NCBI GenBank assembly: GCA_023213315.1
Contig: JAKCPI010024911.1
Location: 1 to 64,000 of the forward strand
Origin: Euborellia annulipes
Lineage: Eukaryota; Arthropoda; Insecta; Dermaptera; Anisolabididae
Direction of reading: 5' to 3'
DNA length: 64,000 bases
The notes beneath the pieces were generated by a model that saw only the letters and a program-made list of their open reading frames with translations, searched no databases and was not told the DNA's origin. The position numbers were made by a program, and so were the translations under genes. The first letter of the stretch is position 1. The number at the start of each line of letters is the position of its first letter. Shown here one piece after another: positions 43,965 through 54,782 of this stretch.

Positions 43965-44285
43965 CGTCTGGCAGTCAAATTTTTTTTCTTTATATATTTT
44001 ATTGGGCCGACGACCGAAACGGTCTCGATAGAGGCCATCTTCAAGGTCCGGTCAGTGTCAAGAAAGTATATATATATTTGCATTAGGCAGCTATATGTTC
44101 ATCAGTTGAGAGATCTTTCACTGTCTAATACAAAATATAGGTCTATATACTTTCTTGACACTTAATGGGCCTTGAATATGGCCTCTATTGAGACCGAAAC
44201 GTTGGTGCAATAAAATATTTGAAAAAAGATTTGACTGCCACTCTATTTTTGCAACCTTCTTCCTTGATACAACTAACAGCCACAA
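43965..44285. mobile_element. Palindromic hammerhead-like element, diverged arms
   Basis: The left arm on minus has TTGAAGATGGCCTC, loop, GAGACCGTTTCGG. The right arm on plus has TTGAATATGGCCTC, loop, GAGACCGAAACGTTGG, then GCAATAAAATATTTG. GTGTCAAGAAAGTATATA near the centre is also inverted. The right tail, CTTCCTTGATACAACTAAC, matches the element at 12829-13063. Confidence 0.75.
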
Positions 44286-44673
44286 CTACAATATTAATTA
44301 TAATAACGACAAATGAATTTATTTTTGAAATAACAAATAGAATACTCTGTTAAATTTATTCCCTCAAGTGAGTGTATGTTTTGGACATAAGAGAAATTGG
44401 GGAAAATTGCAGACTACTGCAACTGGCTGTGGGAGGGTCACTGGACTTGAATGTGTGCAATTGTATATGTTACTTTACTTGAGCATTCACCTGTAGTTTC
44501 GACAAACTCATTTAAACTTGGAAGATTTCTATTCAACTTGTAAGGATGTGAGAATGTGTGTATGTGTGTGTGTAAGTTGTATAGTAACAACAAACTTGTT
44601 TAGATTACAATGTTTAGAAATGGGGGGATAGACGACAAATATATTTTTATTTATTAAAATAATTTAGTGTAAT
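44286..44673. other. No gene; diverged duplicate of the 42.5 kb segment
   Basis: CAAACTCATTTAAACTTGG and TTCAACTTGTAAGG align with 42595-42640. A short TG repeat follows. Confidence 0.4.
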
Positions 44674-44686
44674 ATGTTGGACAGTT

Positions 44687-44840
44687 TTTTTTTTTTAAAC
44701 ATTCACACTTTTTTCTCATTCACACTCACACTCACACAGAAATTCACGCAGTCTTTTCGGCAACTCAGACCATTTAAGACTTTAGACGATAACCGTTGTA
44801 AGTAATATATATATTGGGGGTTCAGGCATTTCTATTCCTA
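44687..44840 (-). mobile_element. tRNA-derived SINE, 5' truncated, 13-bp TSD
   Basis: Minus strand: GGGTCC-like end, ACCGTTGT..., GACTGTGTGAA-type block and an A tail (44687-44696 as T). Flanked by ATGTTGGACAGTT at 44674-44686 and 44841-44853. Confidence 0.8.
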
Positions 44841-44854
44841 ATGTTGGACAGTTA

Positions 44855-45423
44855 TTTTTCGTGTCGATATATATTTAGTTTCCGCCGATATATTAGAATT
44901 CAAGATGTAAAATTTATAAATATGGGAAAATATTTATATTTTGATACCATGGCAACCATTCCTCCTATCTTCTCTATGAAGTACAAGAGTAAAGTGGTCT
45001 TCAGAAGATTTCAATGGCAAAATGAGAATATACATTTTAAAGAGCATCTAAAAAATAATTGATTTTTGAATTTAAAAAAAAATCGTTGCAGCGAATTTTG
45101 AGAAAATCGAAAAAAACTGAAAAAGTACATCAGTAAAGTACTAGTACTCTTTGGCCGATTTTGATTCAAAGCTTAATTTTCCGGTCCCGGGGGGTGTTTA
45201 ACTTAAATATAAAATTTCAACCTCTTAGCTCAATTCCTTCATGCTTAAAATTGAACACACACCCACCCACCCACAGACAGACCATGTCGCGAAAACCACT
45301 TTTTTGGATTCAGGGGACCTCAAAACGTGTATATCCATTAAAATCTCGACATCGAATTTTTGACATGAATCCAATACTTTCTCTCTATATATATTACAAA
45401 TCTATATAGGTAAGAGAAAGTAA
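44855..45423 (-). mobile_element. Family A element, reverse copy lacking the hairpin
   Basis: Starts at TTTTCGTGTCGATATATATT just after the SINE duplication. Then TACCATGGCAACC, GTACTAGTACTCTTTGGCC, an ACCC run, GACAGACCATGTCGCG and GGTAAGAGAAAGTAA. Confidence 0.8.
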
Positions 45424-47335
45424 TATATCATCATAAATTTTGGGTTATATGCTGGGATTTTGGTGCAACCCTAGTATTTTATTAAGGATATATCATACAA
45501 TCACATTTGAAGAAGTCAACTTGTAGTTTGTTTTGACAATGATAAGATTACACATACTTTAAGAAACATTATCCCAATGTACATTAGATAAAAATCAATC
45601 TTTTTGGATATATCATTCGATATCCTCTTCTTCTAACTAAAGTTTTAGAAAACAACAATATTTACACAGATGGGGAGAAAGAGGGACTTTCACTAAAGAT
45701 GCTTTCCCTCGTCCCTTTTCTTAAGTCTGCTTATCTGGAGCCTCTCGTTGATGAATCGATTAACCGGGGGTGGGATATGAGGGCGGACCTTAATTCACCC
45801 TCTATCTATAATCTTGTGTCAATCTGGCTGACATTTCCATTATCTCATCGTCTCTCCCCCTTTTAGTCACAACACACACCTAAAAACGCATCCTGTCAAC
45901 ATGGCATTCGTGGCATTGTTCTGTTGTCTCATTAACACCTCGTCAGCATGCAAATTAGGCAGCCCCCGGGGCGCCAAGATAAAGGGGCGTCTGCAAATTG
46001 CAAGAATTAACCAATTAATACCTTGCTTGCCTTCCCTTTTCAAGGCCGATGTTCTCAGGGTCTAAGTTGTTTTCCCAATTCCGATATTCCATTAAAGAAT
46101 TTAATAATAACGTAAAGTGGTAAGAGACAATTATCGTTTTTTTTGGTTGTTATTCGAAAAAGGAGGATCGTCGAGGTTTTATTCCCCGCGGGATCTAATT
46201 CTAATGCTATCCAAAGTCTTAACTCCTAACTAATCCCTTTATAATCCAATTCAAATAAACTACTAACAATATTAAGTGGTATAAATGAAATTAAAATATA
46301 ATAATAGGCCGAAAGAAGTACGATTTTGTGTATCAGAGTGATTCTAAATAAAATATTGATTTAATTCAACTACGTTAAGTTAAATATTGTATTAGTTGCT
46401 TGATGGAAGATAGGCAACCCAACTTACTAATAGATTTTTTTAAATAATTGCTCCAGCAAGGTGTATCTATCCATGTAATGGGTGGAGATAGGCGGAAACG
46501 CCCAAGGGCCACTAGTGAATGTGTGAGATAGTTTGTGTGTATCTATCCATGTCCAGTTGTAATGAATTACATCAGGCCCCTAGCCAGGGAGGGCTGGTGT
46601 ATGGGGTCTAACCCCCCCCCCCCCCCAAATCTAGAAAAATTATAAATAGAGTAATATATATAAACCTTTTACAAAACATTGTTAAAATTTTAACTACTAC
46701 TGTTAGAAATTATAAAGAATATTCTGGAGGAGAGGGGGGATCACCTCTCGGATTTTCCAAACCCCCCCCCCCTCAGAAAAATTTTGAATTTCATAATCCG
46801 CTCTAGAGCAAAAAATTTATTAGTCATTCGATTACCTATTATCAAAAAAGTACCGTAAATATGAACAAATTTCAACAACCTATTAGAATAAAAAAAATCT
46901 CGAGCTTTGACTCCTGTTTTGCTAAGAAAAATATAATAATAACAAATAAAGATAAATGATGGTTTTCTTTATGTGTCCACTTTTCTTTTTTTTTTTAGTA
47001 ACTTCTATAAATCGCCGCTCGCGGAGGATTGTTTCCGGGGCTCGTTACATCTGGACCATTGCGTGATAAAAATACCCAGGTGAAGTAGAGAATATTTAGT
47101 AGATGGACCATAAAAAAGGAGTGGGTGACATGCAAATGGAGATTCCGCATCGACAGACACGTGTATTTAGGAATGGGGCGCAAGAAAAAGAGGGAAAAAA
47201 AAAGATGGGTGTAAGAAATATTGATCAACGTATGCCAACCAACCTCTTTACTGCTTTTTATTTATAGCCAATATGGAATATAATAATAATTCCACTCCAA
47301 GACAAGTCGCGTTACTTACGAGGGGAATTCTAATA
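45424..47335. other. Largest single-copy-looking block, no gene recognised
   Basis: 45700-46080 is less A+T-rich (GGGCGGACCTTAATTC, CATGCAAATTAGGCAG, CCCCCGGGGCGCC) and could be conserved regulatory DNA. 46585-46800 has poly-C and AGCCAGGGAGGG and may be a decayed hAT-type MITE. Confidence 0.35.
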
Positions 47336-48182
47336 AAAAAAAATCTGGTGTGACTGACGCACAGGACATAACTTTCTCTTACCCTTCGGTAAAAGTCACA
47401 CCAGATTTTTTGTGTCGAGATATATTTAGTTTCCCATGGCAAATTAGTTTCTAACTTGACTACTTCCAATTCATAAGTAAAAAGTAAAAAAGTCAATTGA
47501 TTCAAAATTTCCATAGTCTCTGTGACATTTTAAATGTTGACTGCTTGAAATAAACTATGGTTATTTTTCAAAATTTTAATCTCATATTTGGATATTTTAT
47601 ACACAATAGTGAATCCTAAATAAATTTCATAAGAATTGGAAAATTTTTTTAAATGTGTAAAAAGATCCAAAGGGGACCCCCTTTTGAACCGAAATTAGCA
47701 TATAAATCCCTATAGGGATTTAACATTGGCTCTATGGAAAGAAAATCCGGAAAGTGAATTTGAAAAATGTGAAATCTTTCCTATGAAGTACTAGAGTAAA
47801 GAGTGCTTCAAAAGATTTCAAGGGCAAAATGAGAATATAAATTTTAAAAAGCATGTAAAAAATAACTGATTTTTGAAATTTTATCAAAATCGTTGGAGCG
47901 AATTTTGAAAAAATCGAAAAAAACTAAAAAAGTACGTCAGTAAAGGAAGGGCACCTAACTTAAATATAAAATTTCAATCCGGTAGCTCAATTCCTTCATG
48001 ATAAAAATCGTTACAAACAGACAGACACACACTCAGACAAATTTGCTGGACCCACTTTTTTGGACTCAATGAATCTCAAAACATGTATATCCATCAAAAT
48101 CTCGACATCGAATTTTTGACATGAATCCAATACTTTCTCTCTCATATATATTAACATATATAGAGGTAAGAGAAAGTAAAAA
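47336..48182 (-). mobile_element. Family A element, subfamily 2
   Basis: Hairpin 47343-47408, GTCGAGATATATTTAG, then an inner segment unlike most copies but shared with 56416-57110: GGGACCCCCTTTTGAA, TCCCTATAGGGATTT, CATTGGCTCTATGG. The terminus is GAGGTAAGAGAAAGTAAA. Confidence 0.78.
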
Positions 48183-48436
48183 TATGAGTATATTTTTTTT
48201 AAATTGTGGAGATGATGTGAGAGAAAGGTGGAAATAATTTGGCTAATTGATCGGTAGGTGAGGATCCCTAGCACTGAGCAACTAATACATAATTCATGTT
48301 ACGAAATCCTTGTCTGTCGCTTGCCTTAAAGATCGAATTAAGTCCAATTCATCTGGTTTTACTAACAAATTCATGACTAATGTAATAATTACAAAATAGA
48401 TTTAATTGAGGTGTATAGCTGATAATATGATTTATT
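48183..48436. other. No gene recognised
   Basis: Unassigned A+T-rich DNA between two elements. Confidence 0.4.
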
Positions 48437-48600
48437 TAAGGTACAGGAAATCTCCAATGAGCAAAGCAGCTAGTTGTTTTTTCAATTTTTATTTAATATA
48501 TGCGACCGAAACGTTGGCCCTGGCACTTTGCATTTAAATAAAAATTGAAAAAACAACTAGCTGCGTTGCTAATTGGAGATTTCCTGAACCTTAAATAAAT
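48437..48600. mobile_element. Palindromic GAAACGTTGG element
   Basis: AGGTACAGGAAATCTCCAAT...AGCTAGTTGTTTTTTCAATTTTTATTTAA at the left mirrors the right arm. The loop holds ATGCGACCGAAACGTTGGCCCTG, a GAAACG core without the TGAAGATGG half. Confidence 0.75.
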
Positions 48601-48856
48601 TACAAAATAATAATTGGAATAGTTTAGAAATAACAAAATGGTTTATTAATCATCTGTTCTCAGAGGTAATTTTCACCCAAACACAATTGGATTTTGTTTT
48701 TCATTTTTGAAAACATTGCAAAGGTTCTATTTTAATTTTCCGATAAATTTTTTTAATTGTGTTTAATTTTAGCCTTTTTTTTTGAATTTTTATTTTATAT
48801 TCTCCGGCCTTTCCATTTTAAAAATTTGAAAATTACTAATGATCAAGAATAAATAT

Positions 48857-49114
48857 GGCCCCCGGGCTTGGTGTAGTTGGTAGCGCAACTGCCTTGTAAT
48901 AACAAGGGTCGAGGTTCGGATCCCAGGCAGTCCGATGATTTTATTTAAGCCATTTGGATACCAAATGGTTTAAATAAGAATGCCTGGACCCCACATATAT
49001 ATAAATACATTAATAACTGTTATCGTCAAAGTCTTAAATGGCCTAAGTTGCGGAAAAGACTGTGTGAATGTGAGTGTGAATGGGAAAAAAGTATGAGTGT
49101 TTAAAAAACAAAAA
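48857..49114 (+). mobile_element. tRNA-derived SINE, full copy, 12-bp TSD
   Basis: A box TTGGTGTAGTTGG, B box AGGTTCGGATCCC, body and tail as in 39766-40000. Flanked by AAGAATAAATAT (48845-48856 and 49115-49126). Confidence 0.9.
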
Positions 49115-49239
49115 AAGAATAAATATCCAAGTTTCAACAATATGAGATTGTATAGCCAATTTTTGTCGCATGCGACGGTATGAGAACCCACGACAGATGG
49201 TACAGATGGCCAACACGACATTTCTTTTTAGTAACACAC

Positions 49240-49437
49240 CTGATGCATTTGAAGTTTATGAAGATCTTGCTTAATGTTTAATTTCAAGTGATCGGAGTTC
49301 ATGTCCTCTGGAACGACCGTGAGTAAACGTGAATTTTGAATGATATTCGTCGTTAAATTGATGATAAAGTTCTCTTTATTCTTCAGATTTAAAGCTTTTG
49401 CTACTTTTTCCAATTTTATTGATGAAGAAATGGGTTC
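49240..49437 (-). CDS. Candidate internal host exon (198 nt), minus strand
   Basis: On minus, a strong acceptor (TAATCTTTTTATTCCAG) ends at 49438. The exon reads EPISSSIKLEKVAKALNLK, then a middle with FIINLTTNI and LLTVVPEDMNSD, and ends LKLNIKQDLHKLQMHQ. A donor CAG|GTGTGT follows at 49239. 198 nt is exactly 66 codons, phase 0 at both ends, and the other two frames are closed. Composition differs from the surrounding A+T-rich DNA, and it matches none of the repeats here. I do not recognise the family. Its position, 120 bp from a SINE, suggests an exon in a transposon-filled gene. An old transposon domain is the alternative. Confidence 0.6.
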
Positions 49438-49440
49438 CTG

Positions 49441-50153
49441 GAATAAAAAGATTAGCATTGAAATGAGTGTTTTTTTTTTTTAAGATTTATAGAAGCTAAA
49501 TTTGGTGGCCATTGAATTAAAAGAAGAAGATCTTCTTCAAATCATGTATTCTAAATAAAAATCATGATTATAAAAATTTTATAAAGATTACAGAGCTTTT
49601 TAAAATTAATGCAAATTTGGTACTAAATCATACCCCCAATACCCTCTCTAGTCTTTGTATGCGCCGCCGTCTATTATTTATTTTAGATCTATAAATAAAT
49701 ATATAATAGAGAAAGAAACTTTAGAAGGCAAAATGTTATTAAAAAGTTGAAAGAAAAACTCACTTTTTTTCTCCCCCTACTCTATACTATCATCATCATA
49801 TTATTATTTTATTCGAGAAGCTGCCGCAAAGTAGATTTCCCGTTTTGGAAATAGGATTTGATCATAATGTGTTTTTTTTTTTTTTTTTTTGTTCAGTTGG
49901 ATTTTCTCAAAACTTTTCTAAGGGAAATGCTTTTGGTTCTATATATATTTTGTGTTTTATAGATTTCATTTTCATATTTATAAAAAGACTTCCAACGAGA
50001 GGGGAGATGTTTTTAAACCTCCTCATTTTTTTTTTAGGCAAAAATAGACTATAATCAAAAGCATGCTTATTTAGATGTTAAATATATTCATAAAATAGCC
50101 GCCCTATTCAGGAAGCTGCGAGTTTTTAAAATCGAGAATTGGGATCACTTTTC
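49441..50153. other. No gene recognised
   Basis: A+T-rich, with a long T run near 49870. Nothing bounded. Confidence 0.4.
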
Positions 50154-50446
50154 TTTTTTTTTTTTTAGGAATGGGTGCCTAAGTTCCGAAGACCTATATG
50201 AATGACCAGTGGTCATATGCAGCCACTTCCTAAAGGAGAAGCTAAAAGGGGAACTCAACTGCGGGAACTGAGAAGATGCCTGTTGAGATTAGACTTGAAA
50301 GTCTGAAGATTGTAGGTTTTGGGGAAGATAGACGCAGGGAGCTTGTTCCAATCACGGGAGGTCATGGGGACAAAGGAAGATTGGAATTGACTAGTTCTGT
50401 TAGTCGTGATCTGAACAGCAGAGGGATGCTGGGACATTGCTGTCAT
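50154..50446 (-). pseudogene. LINE 3' tail, second copy
   Basis: The minus strand reads SQHPSAVQITTNRTSQF, then SRDWNKLPASIF, and ends NRHLLSSRS and a stop at 50255. The same 3' UTR as 8562-8658 and an A tail (T run 50154-50166) follow. It is 5' truncated near the same place as the plus-strand copy, with no RT domain. The two tails differ at only a few residues, so they are recent relatives. Confidence 0.7.
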
Positions 50447-50691
50447 TTTAACATAATTGAAAACATTCTTAATGACTTGGGAATATTTTGGATAAATGTT
50501 TTGGGAATATCAGTATATTAAAAGATAAATATCCTTTAAATGAAACAGAGAGATGAGTTAATCTATAGGCCTACTCAATGTGGTTCAACTCAGGTAGTGG
50601 CGGTTCCAGATTTCGTTAGGAGGGCCAAATTTGTGGCGTACCTTAAACTTCCTTGCAATTTAAGTCGATATCGCATATTTTTCGATTTTAT

Positions 50692-51090
50692 TCATTTGAT
50701 GACTGTCTGTGCACATATACCACCAGTTTCGGTCACTCAAATGACCATCATCAGATCTGCAAAAACAACATAAGTATTCTTTTTGTAAAATGATAACAAA
50801 ACTTCTTATAATTATAATGAACACACATCAACATTCATATTAATTATATATATAGATATGTATATATTTGTTTTGTTATCATTTAAAAAAAAAATATTTT
50901 GATGTTGTTGATATACATAATTATATATATATATGTTTGGGTGTCAGTGTGATTAGTTTTTTGTTTTTCTTTTGACTTGTGCCAGCTGTCACGTTGTAAT
51001 ATGTTGTTTTTGCAGATCTGATGATGGTCATTTGAGTTACCGAAATTGGTGGTATATGTGCACACACAGTCATCAAATGAATAAAATCCT
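50692..51090. mobile_element. Palindromic hammerhead-like element, 90-bp arms
   Basis: The arms 50692-50775 and 50999-51090 are inverted. The right arm on plus has CAGATCTGATGATGGTCATTTG, then GTTACCGAAATTGG and AATGAATAAAATCC. Here CTGATGA is intact but the closing strand is CCGAAAT. A second inverted pair (ATGATAACAAAAC / GTTTTGTTATCAT) lies in the spacer. Confidence 0.78.
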
Positions 51091-51194
51091 GAAAATGAAA
51101 AATAATTATGTTTTTTATTGAAATATTGCTTGAAGAACCTGCTATCCATTAAGGAGTAATCTTCCAATTGAGAATTACAAACTTTTTTGTGTTT

Positions 51195-51262
51195 TTACAA
51201 TTTTCTAAATTTTTCTACGGCCCGGTGGCTGGTCGCGACTCACTCTTTGGGAAACGCTGGGA
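51195..51262 (+). mobile_element. Right end of the CAGCGTTTC hAT-type MITE
   Basis: TTTTTCTACGGCCCGGTGG...CGCGACTCACTCTTTGGGAAACGCTGG matches the right end of 41080-41395. Confidence 0.55.
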
Positions 51263-52268
51263 TATACGAAGAGAGATTGGTTCATACAAGGAAGGGGTGA
51301 TAATGGGGTAATTTTATTCTCGATTCAAATTAGTATTATTAATAAAGTACTTCTGTATCTTTTAAAAAAGATCAAATAAAAAAGAATTGAAATTGAACAA
51401 GTTATTATTTTTTCAAGACTTTCAGTGGCTAATTCATTCAAGAATTAATTGCCCTACCCTGTATTCCTTTGAAAACATTTCCAGGAATTTCTTTAAAAGG
51501 CCATTTAATTTCAAATTTTAATATTCCATTTCTTTATTGAATAAATCCAACACGAATTGGTTTTTGAAAAAATAGCAAGTGATCCTCAAAAACCGATCTG
51601 GTTTTAAAGAAGAGTCTTTTTATTTTATTTAAATCCATTAGATTAATACTAATTTAAAAGACGAGGTTTGGGGTGAGATAAATGGTTGATTAGCTGCCAT
51701 TCAAGTGGAGGAGAGAAAGGTTAAGCGATAAGATGAGAAGGAATTAGCCCTTTTTTTGGACAGTTGACTCAACTCGAGACATGAGGTGATTTGGGCAAAG
51801 GGCTCTCTCCCTCCCGAGGGCCTCCATAAGTAATGAGAAGGGTACTTTGATCAGAGAGAGGGGCTTTTGCTTAACAAGATGCTGCCCCGAGCATAATTGC
51901 ATGCATAAATGATGAATGGCCGCCAACAGATGATGATCACGTCTGAAGGGAGTCTGATTTTGATTCCTTAAAAGACCTATTTACATGCTCAAAAGAATAG
52001 AGAATAGGGTTTGACCAAGATGAGTAAAGTAATAACTTAAGAATATTCCCAAAAGTGGAAAAGGAAAATATTTCAAGTGTAAACTGGGGACTGGAATTTT
52101 ATATAATATTCCCTCTGTCCCTAATTATTTCTTTGAAATCCTTTGATTATTGAAATTTAAAGAAGTTAATTGAGGAAAAAATCAATATATTCTTATGTAT
52201 GTTTATAAAGAAAATTTTGACATTTTGTTCATGCCAGTTTAAAAAATAAAATAAGCAAAAAATTAAAA
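51263..52268. other. Single-copy-looking, no gene recognised
   Basis: 51660-51960 is less A+T-rich, with frames on both strands but no recognisable product. Confidence 0.35.
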
Positions 52269-52491
52269 TCACACTCTTTGAGACGGCGCGCAGACTTCTC
52301 GTTGCATTGACAGGAAAAAGTATGCTGGGGCTAGGTCCGGAAAATACGGTGGATGGGACATAACGGGAATGTGGTGTTTAGTTGCAGACGCGTGAGCTGG
52401 CGCATTGTCATGATGCAACATCCAACTCTGGTTTTCCCACAATTCTGACCTCATCCTGTGCACCGAATCCTTTTTCCTGTTGAGAGGACAT
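52269..52491 (-). pseudogene. mariner transposase fragment (catalytic region), minus strand
   Basis: The frame reads LNRKKDSVHRMRSELWENQSW, then MLHHDNAPAHAS and SHPPYFPDLAPAYFF. HHDNAPAH contains the second catalytic aspartate of a mariner DD34D transposase. The usual third aspartate after PDLAP is replaced (PDLAPAY), and the spacing is shorter than 34, so there is also a deletion. It then jumps out of frame to an NATRSLRAV-like end. Non-functional. Confidence 0.8.
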
Positions 52492-52647
52492 CGTTTCCAA
52501 ACCATAGAGGAGATACAGGACAATGCAACGAGAAGTTTGCGCGCCGTCCCACAAAATGTGTTCCAGGAGGCGTTCCAAAAATGGAATAAACGATGGGAAC
52601 GGTGTATTGCCAGTAGAGGGGACTATTTTAAAAGGGACAGTGCTTAA
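52492..52647 (+). pseudogene. mariner transposase C-terminus, plus strand
   Basis: 51 codons and a stop: RFQTIEEIQDNATRSLRAV, then FQEAFQKWNKRWERCIASRG and DYFKRDSA. This is the usual C-terminal end of mariner transposases. It lies immediately beside, and opposite to, the minus fragment. GCAACGAGAAGTTTGCGCGCC is present in both fragments, inverted, so two copies or a rearranged one meet here. Confidence 0.82.
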
Positions 52648-52662
52648 AATGTTGTACAATAA

Positions 52663-53327
52663 GCAATAAAGCTGATACAGCAAAAGTTCGGATTCTTTTT
52701 CTATACACCTCGTATATATATATATTTGGGACAGAGGAGTATCAAATAACAATATTTATGCTTATGATTTTCCTCTCTGTGCCAAATCACCAAAATTGAG
52801 AAATATTTTTTTGCCGAGAGTTTCATTAAGATCTAATAAATATTTAATTTTAAGTTATCGGAATTTGTTTTTTTTTATTAATAGAAGAAAAAAGATTGCT
52901 TACTTTGATTAAGGGATAGTGAGAGCATTATTATCAATTTCTAATTTAGTTTTTAAAACCATGCATACCTGATTTAAAGATGTAATGAAGATCTGTTAAC
53001 TCGTTAATATAATAATAGTTTGTATCCTGGCCTTTAATCTGAATGATTTTTATTCAAATAGATCGTTGAGGTGAGTTCTTAATTCGTTTTATCCTTCCGA
53101 TTTAGAGAGACTGTTTCTATTTTCATAGATAAGGTAATAAATCGCTGAAAAAAAAAAAGAAAATTGATTAAACGTTTTTTTTTTTTTTTTTTTAGTAGCT
53201 ATGTTTGATTAATTCTTTGTATTAGAATATATAATACAAAGAGGGGCAAATAAAGCAAATATATTTATTATTATTAAATATGTAAAATGAAAGGTCATTT
53301 TATAAAATGTTATTTTGAAATTCTTTA
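52663..53327. other. No gene recognised
   Basis: A+T-rich. A TATA run at 52712-52722 and T runs near 53177. Confidence 0.4.
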
Positions 53328-53397
53328 AAAATGAAGGAAAGTTATAAGAAAACGGAGCCAAAATTTTTTTTCTTTAAAAATATATTTTAACAGCTGT

Positions 53398-53436
<39 letters not shown>

Positions 53437-53580
53437 TGCCTAATGTGATAATTGACTCAGGGCAGTACAATTTCATCTAATGGATGGCTTTGACCAAAGC
53501 CGAAACGTCAGCTGTTAAAATATATTTTTAAAGAAAAAAATTTAGTTTGCGTTTTCTTCTAACTTTCATTCCTGATACAA
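53328..53580. mobile_element. Palindromic hammerhead-like element with (TA)n loop
   Basis: The left arm (GAAGGAAAGTTATAAGAAAAC...TATATTTTAACAGCTG) is the reverse complement of the right arm (CAGCTGTTAAAATATA...GTTTTCTTCTAACTTTC). The core on plus is GGATGGCTTTGACCAAAGCC then GAAACGTCAG, with a perfect GGCTTT/AAAGCC stem. (TA)n lies at 53401-53432. Confidence 0.78.
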
Positions 53581-54191
53581 ATACCACTAGCCATAAAATA
53601 CTATTCAAAAATATTAGGGGCCCGTTAAATATTCGGTTCAGTGTGCATTTTTTGTTTTAGTACATTTCGGGCAAATTAGAAATAATTTAAATTAGTAAAG
53701 CTTATAAGTACATAGATAGAAGTAAAGAGTTATCAGTTTTGCATCTCTCTTAAAGAGAGTATTGGTGGTCAATTTTATAAATTATTGTTTTCAGAAACGT
53801 TTTAGTATTTAGACCATCCATTCATTGATGTTTGTTTACAGTGTGTTGTTATCTATTTTGCAGAAAGTCAGCAAACAGATAAACAATCGCATATTTCCTC
53901 CCACACACACCCCTACAGACGCACACATACACATACAACCAACGCCTCCTGAATTTGGAATTCTCTCTATTTTTTTTTGTTATCAGACTCGATCCAATAT
54001 AAATAAATAAATTTGCCGAGAAAAAAAATTGTTATTTATTTTCTCTCTTTTCTTAATTTATTTTTTATTAATTTTCAATTCAATATATATATTTATTATT
54101 TAATAAATATTTCTTTTATTTGAAATATAAACAAATGAAGAGTTGATAAGAGGTCATGAAGCACTGGCCGTTCTGCACAGGCCCAATTTAA
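53581..54191. other. No gene recognised
   Basis: A+T-rich with a CACACA stretch near 53902-53935. Confidence 0.4.
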
Positions 54192-54349
54192 GTATGAACT
54201 TTATCTAATTCATAAATTTCCATCATAGAGAACCGTCAATATTTCTAGTAGAAGAAAAATATTGTTATCGCAAAAAATTTTAATCTAGATTTTGTCTATT
54301 AGTATTAGAAAATGAATGTATATATACTGAAGGCTCTTGTGTATTTTTT

Positions 54350-54460
54350 ATTACTTTCTCTTACGTGTATATGTGTATATAGAGAGAGATAAAGTATTGG
54401 ATTCATGTCAAAAATTAGATGTCGAGATTTTTATGGACTTTTTGAGATCTCGGAAAAGAA
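54350..54460 (+). mobile_element. Family A element, outer end only
   Basis: ACTTTCTCTTACG, a GTATAT tract, AGATAAAGTATTGGATTCATG, GTCGAGATTTTTATGGAC, then replaced by A-rich sequence. Confidence 0.65.
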
Positions 54461-54474
54461 AGGGAAATTTTAAA

Positions 54475-54511
54475 AATAGGAGGGAAAAAAAAAAAGGAAA
54501 GGAAAAAAAAG

Positions 54512-54544
<33 letters not shown>

Positions 54545-54575
54545 AAAAGGGAAAAAAGAGAAAGGAGAAAAAGGA
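54475..54575. repeat. A-rich / GGAAA low-complexity block
   Basis: Mostly A with G interruptions, including a run of about 32 A. It sits inside a truncated family A copy, like the homopolymer block at 18570. Confidence 0.85.
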
Positions 54576-54782
54576 AGAGCAAAACGTTTGTCGATGAACA
54601 ATGAGACAAAATAGGGAAAAAAGTATGAACTTTATCTAATTCATAAATTTCCATCATAGAGAACCGTCAATATTTCTAGTAGAAGAAAAATATTGTTATC
54701 GCAAAAAATTTTAACCTAGATTTTGTCTATTAGTATTAGAAAATGAATGTATATATACTTAAGGCTCTTGTGTATTTTTTAT

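Noticed and set aside
44814..45062. Frame with MGKYLYF...MATISPIF...FKEHLKNN, also present at 8971 and 7881
   Set aside because: The same peptide recurs only because family A DNA is conserved. Frames break in other copies and no domain is recognised.
52408..52752. 114-codon minus frame as a gene
   Set aside because: It is antisense to the mariner C-terminus for most of its length.
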